64,000 bases of DNA from contig NC_087080.1 of NCBI RefSeq assembly GCF_026151205.1, positions 3,141,096 to 3,205,095 on the forward strand. Reading direction: 5' to 3'. The translations under genes and the position numbers were made by a program. Positions 10,876-22,611 of the stretch are shown piece after piece; position 1 is the first letter of the stretch; every line of letters begins with the position of its first letter. The stretch is from Bolinopsis microptera (taxonomy: Eukaryota > Ctenophora > Tentaculata > Lobata > Bolinopsidae). The notes under the pieces were generated by a model that had not been told where the DNA came from, did no database searches, and was given only the letters and a program-made list of their open reading frames with translations.

Positions 10876-13800
10876 TCAGAAGTCAAAATCGTCCAAATCA
10901 TCCTTGTCGTAGTGGCTATCAAACACTTCAAAGGACTGGAAGTCGACCTTGTACCGGAGAATACCCCCAACTCCACCAAATCCCTTACAGAACTGGGAGC
11001 CTTCTTGTGATTTGTCTGTGATGATCTCCAGCGTTGCACCTGGATGATGCAAGTATCTGTTATTATCACAATAGTCAGATGTTTATTTCGCTTAGTTTAT
11101 TTAGTTAGTTACTTAGGGCAATTAAAAATACTCTCATTATTTAATAAAGAAGCGAAGTACCGAAGGTTTTGTAGTTGTTTGCAAACCACTCTATCAATGC
11201 CATCTTCTCCAACACCTCTAGCTCTACGCCAGCCTGAAAAACAATATTTTGCTAGAACATATCATTTAGTAGTACCTGTAACAATTCTGCCGTTTTCTGA
11301 CAAATGTGGACAATTTTTTAAATTTTCGATTCTTTTATCCAGATTTCGTTTTTAGGTCAAGATCTATCCCTAAAAACCATCAGAAATCATCAGAACCAAT
11401 CACCAGCCGGCCCCTGATATATATGCCTTTTTACAAAAGTGCTTACTTGTATATATAAACACTTTTGTAAAAAGGCATGATTAACGTTACATGCAGATTG
11501 CAGAGCATTATGCATAAGCGGTAATATCATTGATCAGAATCTAATGAACGAATTTGATTGGCTGTGTCTTTGTAAGCTAAGAAAACAAACACGCCAAACC
11601 TACCTACGATATTATAATGACTCTACAACTGTAGATAATCGCTACTTTTACATAGCTCATTAGAAAATTCCGATATTTATAATTTTATTCTTAGATATCA
11701 CTTAACAAACACATGTAATTAAGTAAAGTACGTGTAAAAGTACGTGTAAAAGTACGTGTAAAAGTACGTGTAAAAGTACGCATCAAAGTACTGACGTCCA
11801 TAAAGAGTGTTTTGTCCTGTTCATCGTCAGGTCGAATGTGTATAACACGTTCTTCTTCCGTTTGGTGGTTCTTCAAAGTTATCCTGAGTTTTAAAATTGT
11901 TTAGGATTACGACCATATAATCTATAAGTTTTAAATAGCTCAACAATTTTTTCTCTAAATTCAGCATTAATTTTACATTGTATTAATTTAACATTATATT
12001 GATATAAACCAAATTTCCCATCTCACCGCATAACATCCAGATTTTCCCACACTATCAGAGTTTCTACAGCTCCCATATCGAGGGCCTTCATGGTGTCTTC
12101 TACTCCGAAGCAGTACTTTCCCGTATCTTGTGAGATCTCGTCAAAATATCTGCCTGAAATAAAAAACATGATGAAAACCTAACATGAAATGTGATGCTTA
12201 TTATAACTGCCCAACAAGCTGAGAATGTTGCAACCCGAGAAGGAATTAAAAACTACGTCATCAAAAGTTGTTATCAGTAGCCACCGGCTGAATTCAATAT
12301 GAAATACAACGAAAAATATCCAACTTCTATTAAAACTTCATCACTAGAGTTACTCGAATCTTACCGATAAGTTTTTTCTCCTGAATGAACTTTACATTAG
12401 CTAGACACTCCTGCGATAGTTCTATAGCCTGATTGAAGCCATTCTCTCCACCGTACGAGACGTCCACTAGTTTCAATACCTTGGTTTGTAACCGAGGGTC
12501 GAACATGTCCGAACCGCTCAGCTCGCTCTTAAAATCTGCTGATCCCGCCAAAATTAGTCCAGTTACGTTGGGCTAAGAAAAAGAGGGGATTAGTAAGAAC
12601 AACTAGCTCACAGAAGGAAACCAAATAATCACATTTTTTAAAAGTAATGCTAAACAATGACCAACAATTTCAGCAGACAATACCTTGTCGTTTGCTATGA
12701 ACAGACCCACGGCAGTTTCGGCCACTTTTCTGACGTAGTTGTGCCTTTTTTCCATACGGAGTCGAGCGAAACGGAGAGCGGACTGACCACCTCTTCCTGA
12801 GGAAATATAATATTAAATATTATAAATAATCTGAGAAAGCGGTACATTACAGTGTGGGGAGACTTTTAATGTACAGCTCACAAACGTAACTAAACAATTA
12901 AACTATTAACTAATAATACTGAAACAATTAAAATATTCACAAAATCATCAACTAACTAATTAACAAACTGCAATACACTTACCGTGTTTCTTAGGCAAGT
13001 CAACTGTGAACTTCTGGAGAACATTCCTGGTATTACCACAGAGTGTACCAAACAAACAACCGTTACCGTCCATAACTATGAACCCAAATCTGAAATAGTA
13101 TTATATTTTATAACACCGGCTTAATTGAATATCTAATTGATTTAAGAACTGAAGTGGGGGCCAGGGGGGGGGGGGGGGGGGTGGTTTTGGCCGGGGTAAC
13201 TGAAAGACAACAGAATAATCAACAACCTGTTAGATTGATTATACCGATTCTAAAAGGGATTTTTATTTATCAAACGCATTCAATACTCCGCACAATTTCA
13301 TGACATACACTTGTTATAAAATTAACAAAGAAAGAGATAAGAAATACCTGTTATCATCGGCTAGGAGAGCGTCCAGGGCCTCCGTGTGGAACTTGTTATC
13401 ACACAAGTACAGAGATGTATTGATCGGTTTAAAGGGCTCGAAGTCAATGTTAACCTTTTTTTCTTTTCCTTCGTCTGTGATGATGGTACCACAGTACACT
13501 ACCAATCCCTTTGGAGGCACTGAAACATGAGAATTTAGTCAGATGTTCTTAAATCTGATATTGTTTTCGATTAAAGAGCGGTCCATGACCACTGGAAGGT
13601 TCTGCACACTTTCCATTATAACTTAGAATGATCAAGATTCTTTAAAGATGTAAAAGCATCCGATAGATTACCTCATGTAACTCTCAAATAAACAAATCTA
13701 AATAACAATGAGTTTTAGTGATAAACTGAATACAATAGTCACCTCTGTTGTAGAGCTTTATTCTGTGTTGTACAGAAGTTATAGCTCCCAAAACGGAAAG

Positions 13801-14832
13801 CCTGCGGAGTAAATCATTATAATTACAGTCTGTTATCTGTTAGTGTTACAAACCGGAACTGTTACATACTGTTACAGTGTTACAGTCTATAACAATCTGT
13901 TACAGTCTTTAACAGTCTGCTACAGACTGTGACAGACTGTAGTTCTCGTTAGAAAAATTATAGTACACTTTTTGCAACAATCCAAACACTTATACAAAAT
14001 CAAAGTTACAACTTCTAGCATATGTTGTAAGATGGTAACGAGCACCTCTACATATTCCTTCTCAAAAAATAAATTCTAATTGCTTGTTAGTTAATGGAAA
14101 CTAAAGAAGGGGAAATGTATTAATTCAGATTTCCGAGATTCTATGATATAAATTATAAACTAATATAGCAGCTAGCTCTAAGATATTGATAGTAACCTAG
14201 TAACCAGATAGTAACCTAGTAACCAGATTCAGATTTATAAGCTTTACCTGTTTACACGTGACTTAATGTTAGCCGCCGTTCCGTACTCTTCTGCTAGCAG
14301 TTTGCTAACTCTAGCTATTTGATCTTTAGGTGGGATAATGAGAGAGATCATACTGGTTCCGTTACTGAAATTAAAAGTCTTATTTTTCAGCAGATTCAGT
14401 TGCTTGCATTCTTTAACATTAGACCTGAGCAGTCCTCGAGTAGATTATTACAAAGAGGTAACCAGAAAATAATTGGTGCAGCAAACATGTGCTTATATAA
14501 TGTATTGTATATATTTATTATTTATTCATCATGATATTAAAACATTAAAATTGACATTTGATAGTAATGATTGCAAAAAGTTGTTAAAGCCATAATTTAC
14601 AATTATACGATCTATTACATATTGAAAACTAGTTTAAATTATTTGAACATTTAACGTAATGCATGAGTTCAGGAAATACAAAAAAGCACATTTAAAACTT
14701 TATTATATAGTGATTTAACAAGCAAGAGTTAAGCTCATAATAGAATTACCCTCTAGCGGCCTCCAGACTTTTGATTAGTTTCTTGATCTTCCATATTTCA
14801 ACATTTCGGTCAGTTGAATCGTCACCAGACAT
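10876..14832 (-). CDS. ETF1: Eukaryotic peptide chain release factor subunit 1 (eRF1), 11 exons
   Basis: eRF1 recognises all three stop codons in the ribosomal A site and triggers peptide release, acting with eRF3. Exons (minus): 14832-14750, 14364-14248, 13801-13743, 13519-13348, 13089-12983, 12796-12684, 12572-12365, 12153-12027, 11883-11796, 11233-11161, 11039-10876. All junctions are GT-AG, every phase agrees, and the sum is 1311 nt: 436 residues plus TGA, against 437 in human. NIKS falls at residues 60-63, YLCDNKF at about 124-130 and GGQ at 182-184. The C-terminus is acidic ([10 protein letters not shown]), as expected. ATG at 14832 starts the conserved [13 protein letters not shown] block. 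Exon 9 (about residues 329-358) is the most divergent part; its donor GTCAGT was chosen because it keeps phase. The gene appears intact. Confidence 0.96.
11423..11478. repeat. Perfect 19-bp inverted repeat in eRF1 intron 9
   Basis: The arms ATGCCTTTTTACAAAAGTG and its exact reverse complement are separated by an 18-base AT-rich loop. It could be a tiny MITE or a simple hairpin. No target duplication is evident. Confidence 0.85.
11727..11780. repeat. 12-bp tandem repeat in eRF1 intron 9
   Basis: About four and a half copies of acgtgtaaaagt, beginning only about 14 bases inside the intron from the exon 9 donor. The unit is in frame with exon 9, so intron retention would add an RTFT repeat peptide. 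Confidence 0.9.
13164..13181. repeat. Poly-G run in eRF1 intron 4
   Basis: An 18-base G homopolymer in a locally G-rich stretch. Unlike the runs at 3327 and 5975, no inverted partner is visible. Confidence 0.85.
13855..13945. repeat. Degenerate gttacagtct repeat in eRF1 intron 2
   Basis: Irregular copies of TGTTACAGTCT and TACAGACTGT within intron 2. Noncoding. Confidence 0.6.
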
Positions 14833-15600
14833 CCTTGCCTAAATGTGGTTTAGAATAAGATAAAATGCAAATTTTGATAAGAGACTTTATATTTCTATAT
14901 TTTAGGTGGTTGTTCGGTTGAAAAGGGTATTTATAGATGAGTATGAACATTGACCAGGTGTTCGTATTGAAAGGTTTTATCATTATTTCATTCTAAAAAG
15001 GCTGATTTTTAAATTTCAAATGCTCTGAGCAATTAGATTGCAGGAGTAGTTGAAACACAGATAGAGCTTTGAAATTGAATGAAATGACGAGCTAATTACA
15101 ATAAATCCGGGTTTATTACATTATACTGCACTGCTTGGCTCAACATGAAAAATCACCTAGATTTACAATAAAACCAATACCACATATTTAAAGTGATGAC
15201 TTGATTGCTTGGAACAGTTCCAGCAGTCTTTTATTAACTGAACAATGGATAAAGAAATTTCCTATAATTTACAATAAGTCTTGCAATTCTACTGTCTAGC
15301 CTATTCTCCATAAGGTATAATCTAACCAATCTTTTCCTAAATTAGTGGTAGCAAAGATCTATTTCTAGAGTTCTAAAGATTTTTTTCCAAACCACAAACA
15401 GATAAAATAAATAAATAAATTTTAACATTTATTACACGCTTCGACATTAAAATATACCCAACAAAGAAATACATTTAAGTAATTAAAGCGAGACTTAGTG
15501 TTGAAATACCAAGATTATGGACTTTTTATCAGTTCAGATTTTATGGACAAATATTTGTATGAAGTTCCCAAAATTATGCACTTTCATATCAGTTCAGACT

Positions 15601-16056
15601 TTATGGACAAATATTAGAAATATTATCAAAAGCTAGGTGGAAATAAAACGTCTTTAGCGTATTTTTAAAACATTCTACAGATGATAATGATCTCACTGAG
15701 TAGGGTAGTTCATTCCAAATTTTTGGTCCACAAAACATAAATGCAGCATCCGTTCGTCTGAAATGAGGAGCAGGAGGAACTTTCAACAAATAAAAGTCAT
15801 CATCTAGTCTGGAACTTTGTCTTCGTACTTCCCTTAGATTGATGTGTCCTTGTAAGTACTGAGGGGCTATGTTATTAAGACACTTGAAGACCAGAAGTGA
15901 TATTTTGAACTTGATTCTGAACCAAACAGGTAAAAAGTGGAGCTTTTTGAGGTAAGGCATGATAGGTTCACGTATCTTTTTTCCGTAAAGACCAAAGACA
16001 GATGGTACCATTTTGACGGAACCCAAAATGACCGCTGAGTTATTCGAGTTCTGCAC
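15601..16056 (-). pseudogene. 3' end of a CR1-like LINE (post-RT region)
   Basis: A 151-codon frame matches the C-terminal region that follows the reverse transcriptase in CR1/L2-type LINEs. It has PYLKKLHFLPVWFRIKFKI, then LVFKCLNNIAPQYL, a GPKIWNELPYSVRSL block and a closing FKNTLKTFYF. There is no RT domain upstream, so this is a 5'-truncated copy, as is common for LINEs. An AAAT-type microsatellite at about 15405-15422, downstream on this strand, may be its tail. Confidence 0.75.
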
Positions 16057-16891
16057 GCCTACAATAAAAACACACCACTTTTCAATCTTGGATGCAAGCT
16101 GGAATAACCGTCATGGGGAAATATCGTGAGGAAAATGTATTGTATGCAGTGTGATTACGGGAAAATTCTTTTTAATATAAAAAATTATATTTTTTGAAAA
16201 ATATGGGTCTTATAACAGGGGCCATAGCAAACATTCTTTATGACTTATGATTTGACTAAATTATGATTTGACTACATTTTTTCAGTAAGGAAAATTCTGG
16301 GGTACTTTCTTGCTATGCATCGTTTTAGATGCCTGTTGCATTTTTGCTCTACTAAGATAAAAACATCATAGGGAATAAGTAATTAGGTTTAAATATGAGA
16401 TGGCAAAACGTTGCACCAGTGTCTGCAGAAGTCTGCTCCTTTGCTATATATACACCACACCCTTTCTGTAAGGCAACTATTTTGCTGCGTGTGATGGCAG
16501 TCATGTGATATATACGTCATGTGATATAACACGCACGTATAAACCTGCATTTTGAGGGTTGAGGATGATACAACATTAAGTGCTTCATTTATTTAACGTG
16601 GATCTGGGCCCCCTATAGCTGAAGTTTTAAATGTGCAGCGTATATCTTTGATTGGCACATTAATTTTTTTAAGATGCTGGATTTCTATAATAAGGATTTT
16701 AAATTATAACGTTATTTACAATTATCTAAATTTTAATGTCGAAAGTTTCTCTCTGTCTAACCAGCCACATGCAAATTGGATAAGAAATAGGAAGTTGCAT
16801 GTGCTACACCTGCAAATCTGTTTTTGTTTTGCGTCAAATTTCTCTCTCTTCGTTTTAACACTAACAGTACTGCACCCCTTGTACTTGTAAC

Positions 16892-17973
16892 TTGATGCCC
16901 GACCATATAGCCAAGGCTCAGACGGCCTACACTGAAATTTCCGATATATTGGATAGTTTCCCGACTATAAATAAAAGCAACAGATCGAAGGAAGACAGTC
17001 AAAAGGCGTTTGATAATTCAAAGCTGAAGATTTTCAACCTCATGAAGTCAAGCATTCTGCCTGTTATCACTGATAAGGGTGCTACATCATACACTTACAT
17101 TGTAAAGGAGAATGTGCGAGCATCGGCTGAGATCAAAGATTTGCAGCTCATAATCAGAGAGTTGCAAACGGAAAACAAGAGCTTGAATGCCCGAGCAGAT
17201 ACGCTAATTGGGACCTATAGTGACGTTGTTGGTGAAGTCAAGACTGTTTTGGAAAACTGGAAGCAAGATCTTGATGTATCAGGTATAGATATGAAGAAAG
17301 AAGTGAAGCAGGTCGTTAAAGAACACCTGAAAGAGATTATGACTGAAACTGTCTCCACGATAGTCAAAACAGACAAAATGACAAAAACATTTGCTGACGT
17401 TGTGAAGAATACAGAAAGTATCATTGGCCGCGAGACGAAGAAATGTTTCGAGAACAGTTTAGCATCTGCGCTTAAGGAAAGCCAGTCTGAGATTGTATCT
17501 CAGACCACAGCTCGACAGGAAGCTGATGTGTTCGACAAAGAGAAGCGTATCAGGAACGTCGTGATCACTACTGTTCCCGAGAGCTCACTAACAGAGATAA
17601 AGGACAGGATCGCAGCCGATAAGCTGATAGCTGCCACGGTTCTAGATGTCACAACCGACCAGATAGAACGCTGCTACAGAGCTGGTCCCCCTCTCGGGTC
17701 TGGCTCTAATAAGGAAAGAACAAAGCCACGACCCCTTGTTGTTGTGCTTGCGCACCGGATCTTGCCCGTAGCAAGCACAAGTACGGAAATGGCTGCAAGG
17801 TTCTCAAGGATGGTGAGGACTACTGGATAAATCCAGACTTATCCCAGGCTGAAAGAAGGGCGAACTACGAGGCGCGGCAAAAAAGACGGGAGCGGACGAA
17901 GGACAGTGGTTCCAAGGGACTATTGACAGGTGGTACGGAATCGGAAAACTCCGGCAACGTTGCGACCTATTAG
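16892..17973 (+). pseudogene. LINE ORF1 protein, coiled coil plus RRM-like, one frameshift
   Basis: Presumed RNA-binding chaperone of the LINE ribonucleoprotein. The first 312 codons run to 17830. Residues ~90-190 are heptad-like and charged, consistent with a coiled coil. Residues ~225-290 (RIRNVVITTVPESS … RCYRAGPP … KPRPLVVVL) match the RRM-like fold of LINE ORF1 proteins. After about 17745 the conserved continuation (ARSKHKYGNG, YWINPDLSQAERRANYEARQKRR) lies in another frame and stops at 17971-17973. A single indel near 17745 therefore breaks the protein, unless it is a sequencing error. Confidence 0.75.
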
Positions 17974-18050
17974 CTGTCTCTAGTTATAACTCTAAACTAA
18001 GAAACAATGCTAGTCATTTTCTGAAAGTTTTTTATTCAAATGCAAATGAC

Positions 18051-20975
18051 TTGAAGAATAAAATCAGTGAACTGCAAATTGTAGCCGAATCCAGCGACTG
18101 CAAGGTTTTGGGAATTACAGAAACAATGTTCAGTGCAGATGTGTATGATGCAGAGGTAGCATTAGCGAACTTTAGGCTGTATAGAGTAGATCGATTAACG
18201 GGGAAAGGTGGTGGTTCTTGTATATATGTGCATGATTCTATCCAATCTCACAATGTAACAATAAATGTACCTGATTGCATATGTGTCATGCTAAATTCTG
18301 ATTGTATTGATATTGCATTATTTGTTATATACCGATCCCCTTCATTAACAATCGATAAGTGTCAATCAATGTTATCTAATCTGTCCGTAGCGATTGAAAA
18401 TCTAGCCCCTAATACCGAACTAATCATGATGGGAGATTTCAATCTTCCTGATGTTGTGTGGGATTTAGGTGTAGTTAAATGTCCGAATAATTCAATTAAT
18501 CAAAAATTCCTGATTCAACAGTGCTATCTTGATTTTTTCGCAAAACATGATCTCAGTTGGGTTATCGGAGACGATGTTAAAACTCGCAGAAGGAAGGTTT
18601 TAACAACAGTGCAATCGTCAACTCTTGACAATGTTATGACTTCAGACCCCGCCATATTTCAGGAAGTTCAAATAACCGCACCGCTGGGAAAATCAGACCA
18701 TGTGGGAATTATCAGTAAGTGGTCAATTGCTAACCATGATGAGTATGTGACTCAACAGAAGAAAAATTGGTCAAAAGCAAACAAAGATCTAATCATTGAT
18801 ACAGCAGGGCCGCTGCAATGGAGTGCCAATCATGACTTGACTATTGAAGAGCACTGGAATCTGATCCAGGCCAATGCCAACACCATTGCTGAAGCTGTTC
18901 CAGTCGTCAAATTGAGGATAAATCGTGCAGGTGCAATAAAATCACGATCGGTCTGGGACAAACCATGTCTAATCAAGGCACGGAAGCTAAAAGAAAAACT
19001 GTGGTCTATTTTTGAAAACGACCCGACATCAAAAAACCTGAATCATGCACTACATCAGCAGAGTGCTTACGAGAAGAAGCAACAGCAGCTCATGATATGC
19101 TATGAGAATAAAGCAGCAGCCCAGCTAAAAATAAATCCAAAAGCTTTCTACAGCTATATGAACTCCAAGCGCAAGATTAGGGCTGCAATATCTGGAATCA
19201 GAGATGCTAGTGGGGATGAACTCCACTCAGCACATGATATGGCTAACCAACTTGGGATTTTCTTTGAGAGCACGTTTGTAAAGGAGGATCAGGCCTCAAT
19301 ACCTGACCCACTACCCGGAGACAGCGCAAAGGAGACGATTCCTGACCTGAAATTCAATACAAGTGAAGTTCAAGATCAACTTCGTAAAGTTAAGATCTGG
19401 AAGTCCGTTGGACCTGATGATATACACCCCAAGCTTTTGAAAACACTAGCCGAAAACAAACAGTTTGCTGATTCAGTCACAGCACTGTTCCAAAAATGCT
19501 ACAACGAGGGAAAGATTCCCGAAATCTGGAAGCAGGCAAATGTCACTGCATTGCATAAAAAGGGGGATAAATCCCAAGCCAGCAATTATCGCCCTATTAG
19601 CCTAACGTGCGTTCTTTCCAAGATCTTTGAGAGGTTTTTAAGGAACCATATTCTAGCTCACGTATCCCCCATGATTGTGAATGAACAACACGGTTTCCTA
19701 CCAAAAAGATCCTGCGTCTCGAACCTACTGGAATGTATGGACATTGTCAGTGAGATACTAGAGAAGGACGGGTCAGCTGATATACTGTATCTCGATTTTC
19801 AGAAGGCTTTCGATTCTGTACCACACAAACGATTGCTGAGAAAATTACAATCCTTTGGAATATCTGGCAACACCCTTGCAGTCGTGGAAGACTTTCTAAC
19901 AGGAAGAACATTTCGCGTCAGGGTTGGATCATCATTTTCTAGAGTGTTTGCTGTAACATCTGGGGTCCCTCAAGGAACCGTGCTGGGCCCCCTGCTCTTC
20001 CTGCTCTTCATAAATGATCTCCCTGATGGAATTGAGAGCTTCGTATCACTCTTTGCGGACGATCTTAAGCTAGTAACGAGCACAGCTAAGCACAGTGTTG
20101 CACAAGATGATATACTGAAACTCAATGCGTGGGAGAAGGAATGGCTCCTAAGATTCAATGTGAAGGATGGCAAGTGTAAGGTACTACATATTGGGCGTAA
20201 CAATCCAATGCACGAGTACTTCATGAATGGGGAACGCCTCCCACAAGTGAAGACAGAAAAGGATCTTGGAGTTCTAACTACCAGAAACCTGGACTGGAGT
20301 GATCATATAGATAAGTCCGTGAAAAAAGCAAAGTCTGTTATAGGCTGGATCAAACGAAGTTTGATCTGCCGTAACAAATTTGTTATGCTAAATGTCTACA
20401 GAACTCTAGTTCGACCTCACATCGAATACGCTGTGCAAGTGTGGAATCTACCAGCAGAGCACGGAAACTGGAGGACTATTAAGAAGATAGAAGACGTTCA
20501 GAGAGAATTTACACGAATAATCGACGGGATTGGTATCCTACCATACGATGAGAGACTGAGAATCCTCCAGTTAACAACACTACTGGAGCGCCGTATGAGG
20601 GGTGATCTTATTGAAACCTTTAAAATAACGACGGGTAAAGTGGACTATGGACAAGATCTTTTCAGGATATCACGTAGCGGTACCAAGATCCTAAAAGATA
20701 AAAGAGGAAATCAGGTCCTCAGTAACCGTGTTGCCAATTACTGGAACAAAGTACCAAGTTCGGTTAAAGAAGCCAGTTCAGTAGACGCATTCAAAGCTCG
20801 ACTTCAATGTTATAAAAATGAACTGATAGCGAGTGGAGCATCGTCAAAGGGTCACTTCTGGGATCTCAGCGAAACCTTGATGTCAAAAATAAATACATGT
20901 GAGCATGATTCATATGCACATTTCATGTCTAATAACCCATTGATTGCTAAATACCGAGGAATCAATGTTTCTTGA
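18051..20975 (+). CDS. LINE ORF2: apurinic endonuclease and reverse transcriptase
   Basis: Nicks target DNA and reverse-transcribes the element RNA. Residues 1-~230 form the endonuclease, with GITET near 20, GDFNLPDV near 127 and a SDHVGI end motif near 215. The reverse transcriptase covers ~480-740, with NYRPISLTCVLSKIFE, DFQKAFDSVPH near 580, SGVPQGTVLGPLLF, and the catalytic FADDLK near 668. The post-RT region ends with a WNKVPSS block. No stop interrupts 974 codons. The frame stays open upstream, and the conserved endonuclease start (NANDLKNK) begins before 18051. The nearest in-frame ATG is not until about 18126, so translation probably starts without an ATG, by reinitiation, or by frameshift from ORF1, whose end overlaps this frame. 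Confidence 0.9.
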   Translation: MKNKISELQIVAESSDCKVLGITETMFSADVYDAEVALANFRLYRVDRLTGKGGGSCIYVHDSIQSHNVTINVPDCICVMLNSDCIDIALFVIYRSPSLTIDKCQSMLSNLSVAIENLAPNTELIMMGDFNLPDVVWDLGVVKCPNNSINQKFLIQQCYLDFFAKHDLSWVIGDDVKTRRRKVLTTVQSSTLDNVMTSDPAIFQEVQITAPLGKSDHVGIISKWSIANHDEYVTQQKKNWSKANKDLIIDTAGPLQWSANHDLTIEEHWNLIQANANTIAEAVPVVKLRINRAGAIKSRSVWDKPCLIKARKLKEKLWSIFENDPTSKNLNHALHQQSAYEKKQQQLMICYENKAAAQLKINPKAFYSYMNSKRKIRAAISGIRDASGDELHSAHDMANQLGIFFESTFVKEDQASIPDPLPGDSAKETIPDLKFNTSEVQDQLRKVKIWKSVGPDDIHPKLLKTLAENKQFADSVTALFQKCYNEGKIPEIWKQANVTALHKKGDKSQASNYRPISLTCVLSKIFERFLRNHILAHVSPMIVNEQHGFLPKRSCVSNLLECMDIVSEILEKDGSADILYLDFQKAFDSVPHKRLLRKLQSFGISGNTLAVVEDFLTGRTFRVRVGSSFSRVFAVTSGVPQGTVLGPLLFLLFINDLPDGIESFVSLFADDLKLVTSTAKHSVAQDDILKLNAWEKEWLLRFNVKDGKCKVLHIGRNNPMHEYFMNGERLPQVKTEKDLGVLTTRNLDWSDHIDKSVKKAKSVIGWIKRSLICRNKFVMLNVYRTLVRPHIEYAVQVWNLPAEHGNWRTIKKIEDVQREFTRIIDGIGILPYDERLRILQLTTLLERRMRGDLIETFKITTGKVDYGQDLFRISRSGTKILKDKRGNQVLSNRVANYWNKVPSSVKEASSVDAFKARLQCYKNELIASGASSKGHFWDLSETLMSKINTCEHDSYAHFMSNNPLIAKYRGINVS

Positions 20976-21218
20976 TTGTTAAATTCAGAACTACATGTTA
21001 ACGTCCTAAAAATAATTAATCATTAAATGTTCCGGATAGGAACATTTTTCTTTTTGATAATATTGTGCGAACTGCAATAGCGTAGAGTGCAGTTGGGTTT
21101 CAAGTTTTGTCGAGATGGCCATGTGGCCATAATCCTATTATTATTATTATTATAAGGATTTGCGAGTGACATTTTGATCGGTTTTGTGGTTATTAAGTTG
21201 TGTTCAGTGCAAGCAACA

Positions 21219-21310
21219 GGGTGGCCCAGAAGTAACTGCCCCCAACTCCCAAAATTTCAAGTTGGTTGTTCAAAATTTAACCGAGTTATGACCCTTTTAA
21301 GATATTGCAG
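21219..21310. mobile_element. Mariner-like terminal repeat fragment
   Basis: CAGGGTGGCCCAGAAGTAAC closely resembles the TIR start of mariner-type transposons (CAGGGTGGsCCAaAAGT). No opposite end was found nearby, so this looks like one end of a dead copy. Confidence 0.5.
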
Positions 21311-21479
21311 ATACGTGATCTTCGCAATTAATCAGTGATATTTTCACTCAATCAATGTATCAGTGTACATATTGGAAAGTTTATGTGTATTTATTATGTA
21401 TTTTGTATTGAAAATAGTCTCAGATTTGTGTAATGATTGTTTACTGATGAAATTTAAATTTTGTTTTACTTAAAAATGT

Positions 21480-22035
21480 TGTTTTACTTTTACTTACTGG
21501 ACTATGTGATATACAATTTTTGCAGTTGTTTCTGTTGTATTTCTTCCCTTGCTCTGCAAGCCCTGTTTCTTGTATAAACACTGTGTTTAGTATATTGTAT
21601 GTTCTTGTATTGATTGTAGTATAATTTGTGGGTCAGATTTCGGTAATAAGTGTTTGCTGAATTACTGTATTATACATTCTGTGGCCAGTTCTAGTGAGTC
21701 CCATCTCTTGCCCTGCAAGCCCCGTTTCTTGTTTATACAACATATTATGTTTACGTAATAAACATTTATTGTAGTGTAGGATTGTTAGAATCTCTATTTG
21801 CTAAGTCATATAATATACACTTTGTGATTGTTCCTCCCGTTTTTCTTCCCTTGCGTTGCAACCCCTGTCTCTTGTAAAAACAACCTCTTTTGTAGATACA
21901 CAGTCTCTACGCCTTTATCCTCTGGTCCCTACACCCTAGGGTCAGCTGACTCCGGGCCAGAGAAAAATGACCGATTGCCAGGGTTTAATGACTAGGCAGT
22001 TGAGACCTCTTATTGAGACCAAATATAATAATAAT
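21480..22035. repeat. ~150-bp imperfect repeats and a LINE-like 3' tail
   Basis: Three imperfect copies of a block with CCTTGCTCTGCAAGCCC…TTTCTTGT sit near 21546, 21703 and 21848, spaced about 145-157 bp. The stretch ends in a GTTGAGACC…GAGACC block followed by an ATAATAATAT tail, like the 3' end of a 5'-truncated LINE. No open frame supports coding. Confidence 0.5.
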
Positions 22036-22611
22036 ATCCTAAGAAGATTTTAGATTTTTTTAGAACGTTTCGAACAGTATACAGATAATTTCAGCAATGG
22101 TAATTATCTAACTGTAAAGATATAGACACTCTCGAAAAATTAATAAACCTATACAATAAATTAAATGTGATGAAAATGGAACAAATTTTTAAAAATAATG
22201 AAAATTTTGCTCTATCCAGATCCTTTGCAGTGGCGCGCCTTCGCCCGCAGTGGCCGCACGAAAAGACATGGGTAGGTGAAGATTTAACCCATAATCACAG
22301 TTTTGCATTTCAAATATATTATACAATGCTGTACGATTGCAAGGCAAGTGGACGGTGAGCAACGATAATACTCAACCTTGAAAGTGGGTGTTGAGAATTC
22401 TCAACTAAACTTTTTTAAACGATCGTGAAGATTGATGAGGAGGATTAAATCCCATACTTCAAATGATCAGGCAGTATATGCGAGTAAAAATGATGAAAGA
22501 AACTAAATTTTTATAGCGCGACGCAATGCGTTATATACTGGGCCGCGCCGCGCATTTAATAATACTTTTCGCTTCGTTAGTTCACATAGCCATGTTTATA
22601 CGCGTACTGCG

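Larger units (their letters stand above)
16892..21153 (+). mobile_element. Nearly full-length two-ORF LINE (CR1/Jockey group)
   Basis: ORF1 (16892-17973, one frameshift) and ORF2 (18051-20975, intact) lie in order on the plus strand. About 180 bp of 3' untranslated sequence follows, ending in a short (ATT)n tail at about 21137-21153, typical of CR1-like elements. The true 5' end is not clear; the sequence at 16600-16891 may be 5' UTR. Group assignment rests on domain order and the C-terminal WNKVPSSVKEASSVDAFK-type block. An intact ORF2 suggests recent insertion. Confidence 0.85.

Noticed and set aside
11691-11876. Protein with TFTR repeats
   Set aside because: It is eRF1 exon 9 read through its donor into the 12-bp intron repeat.
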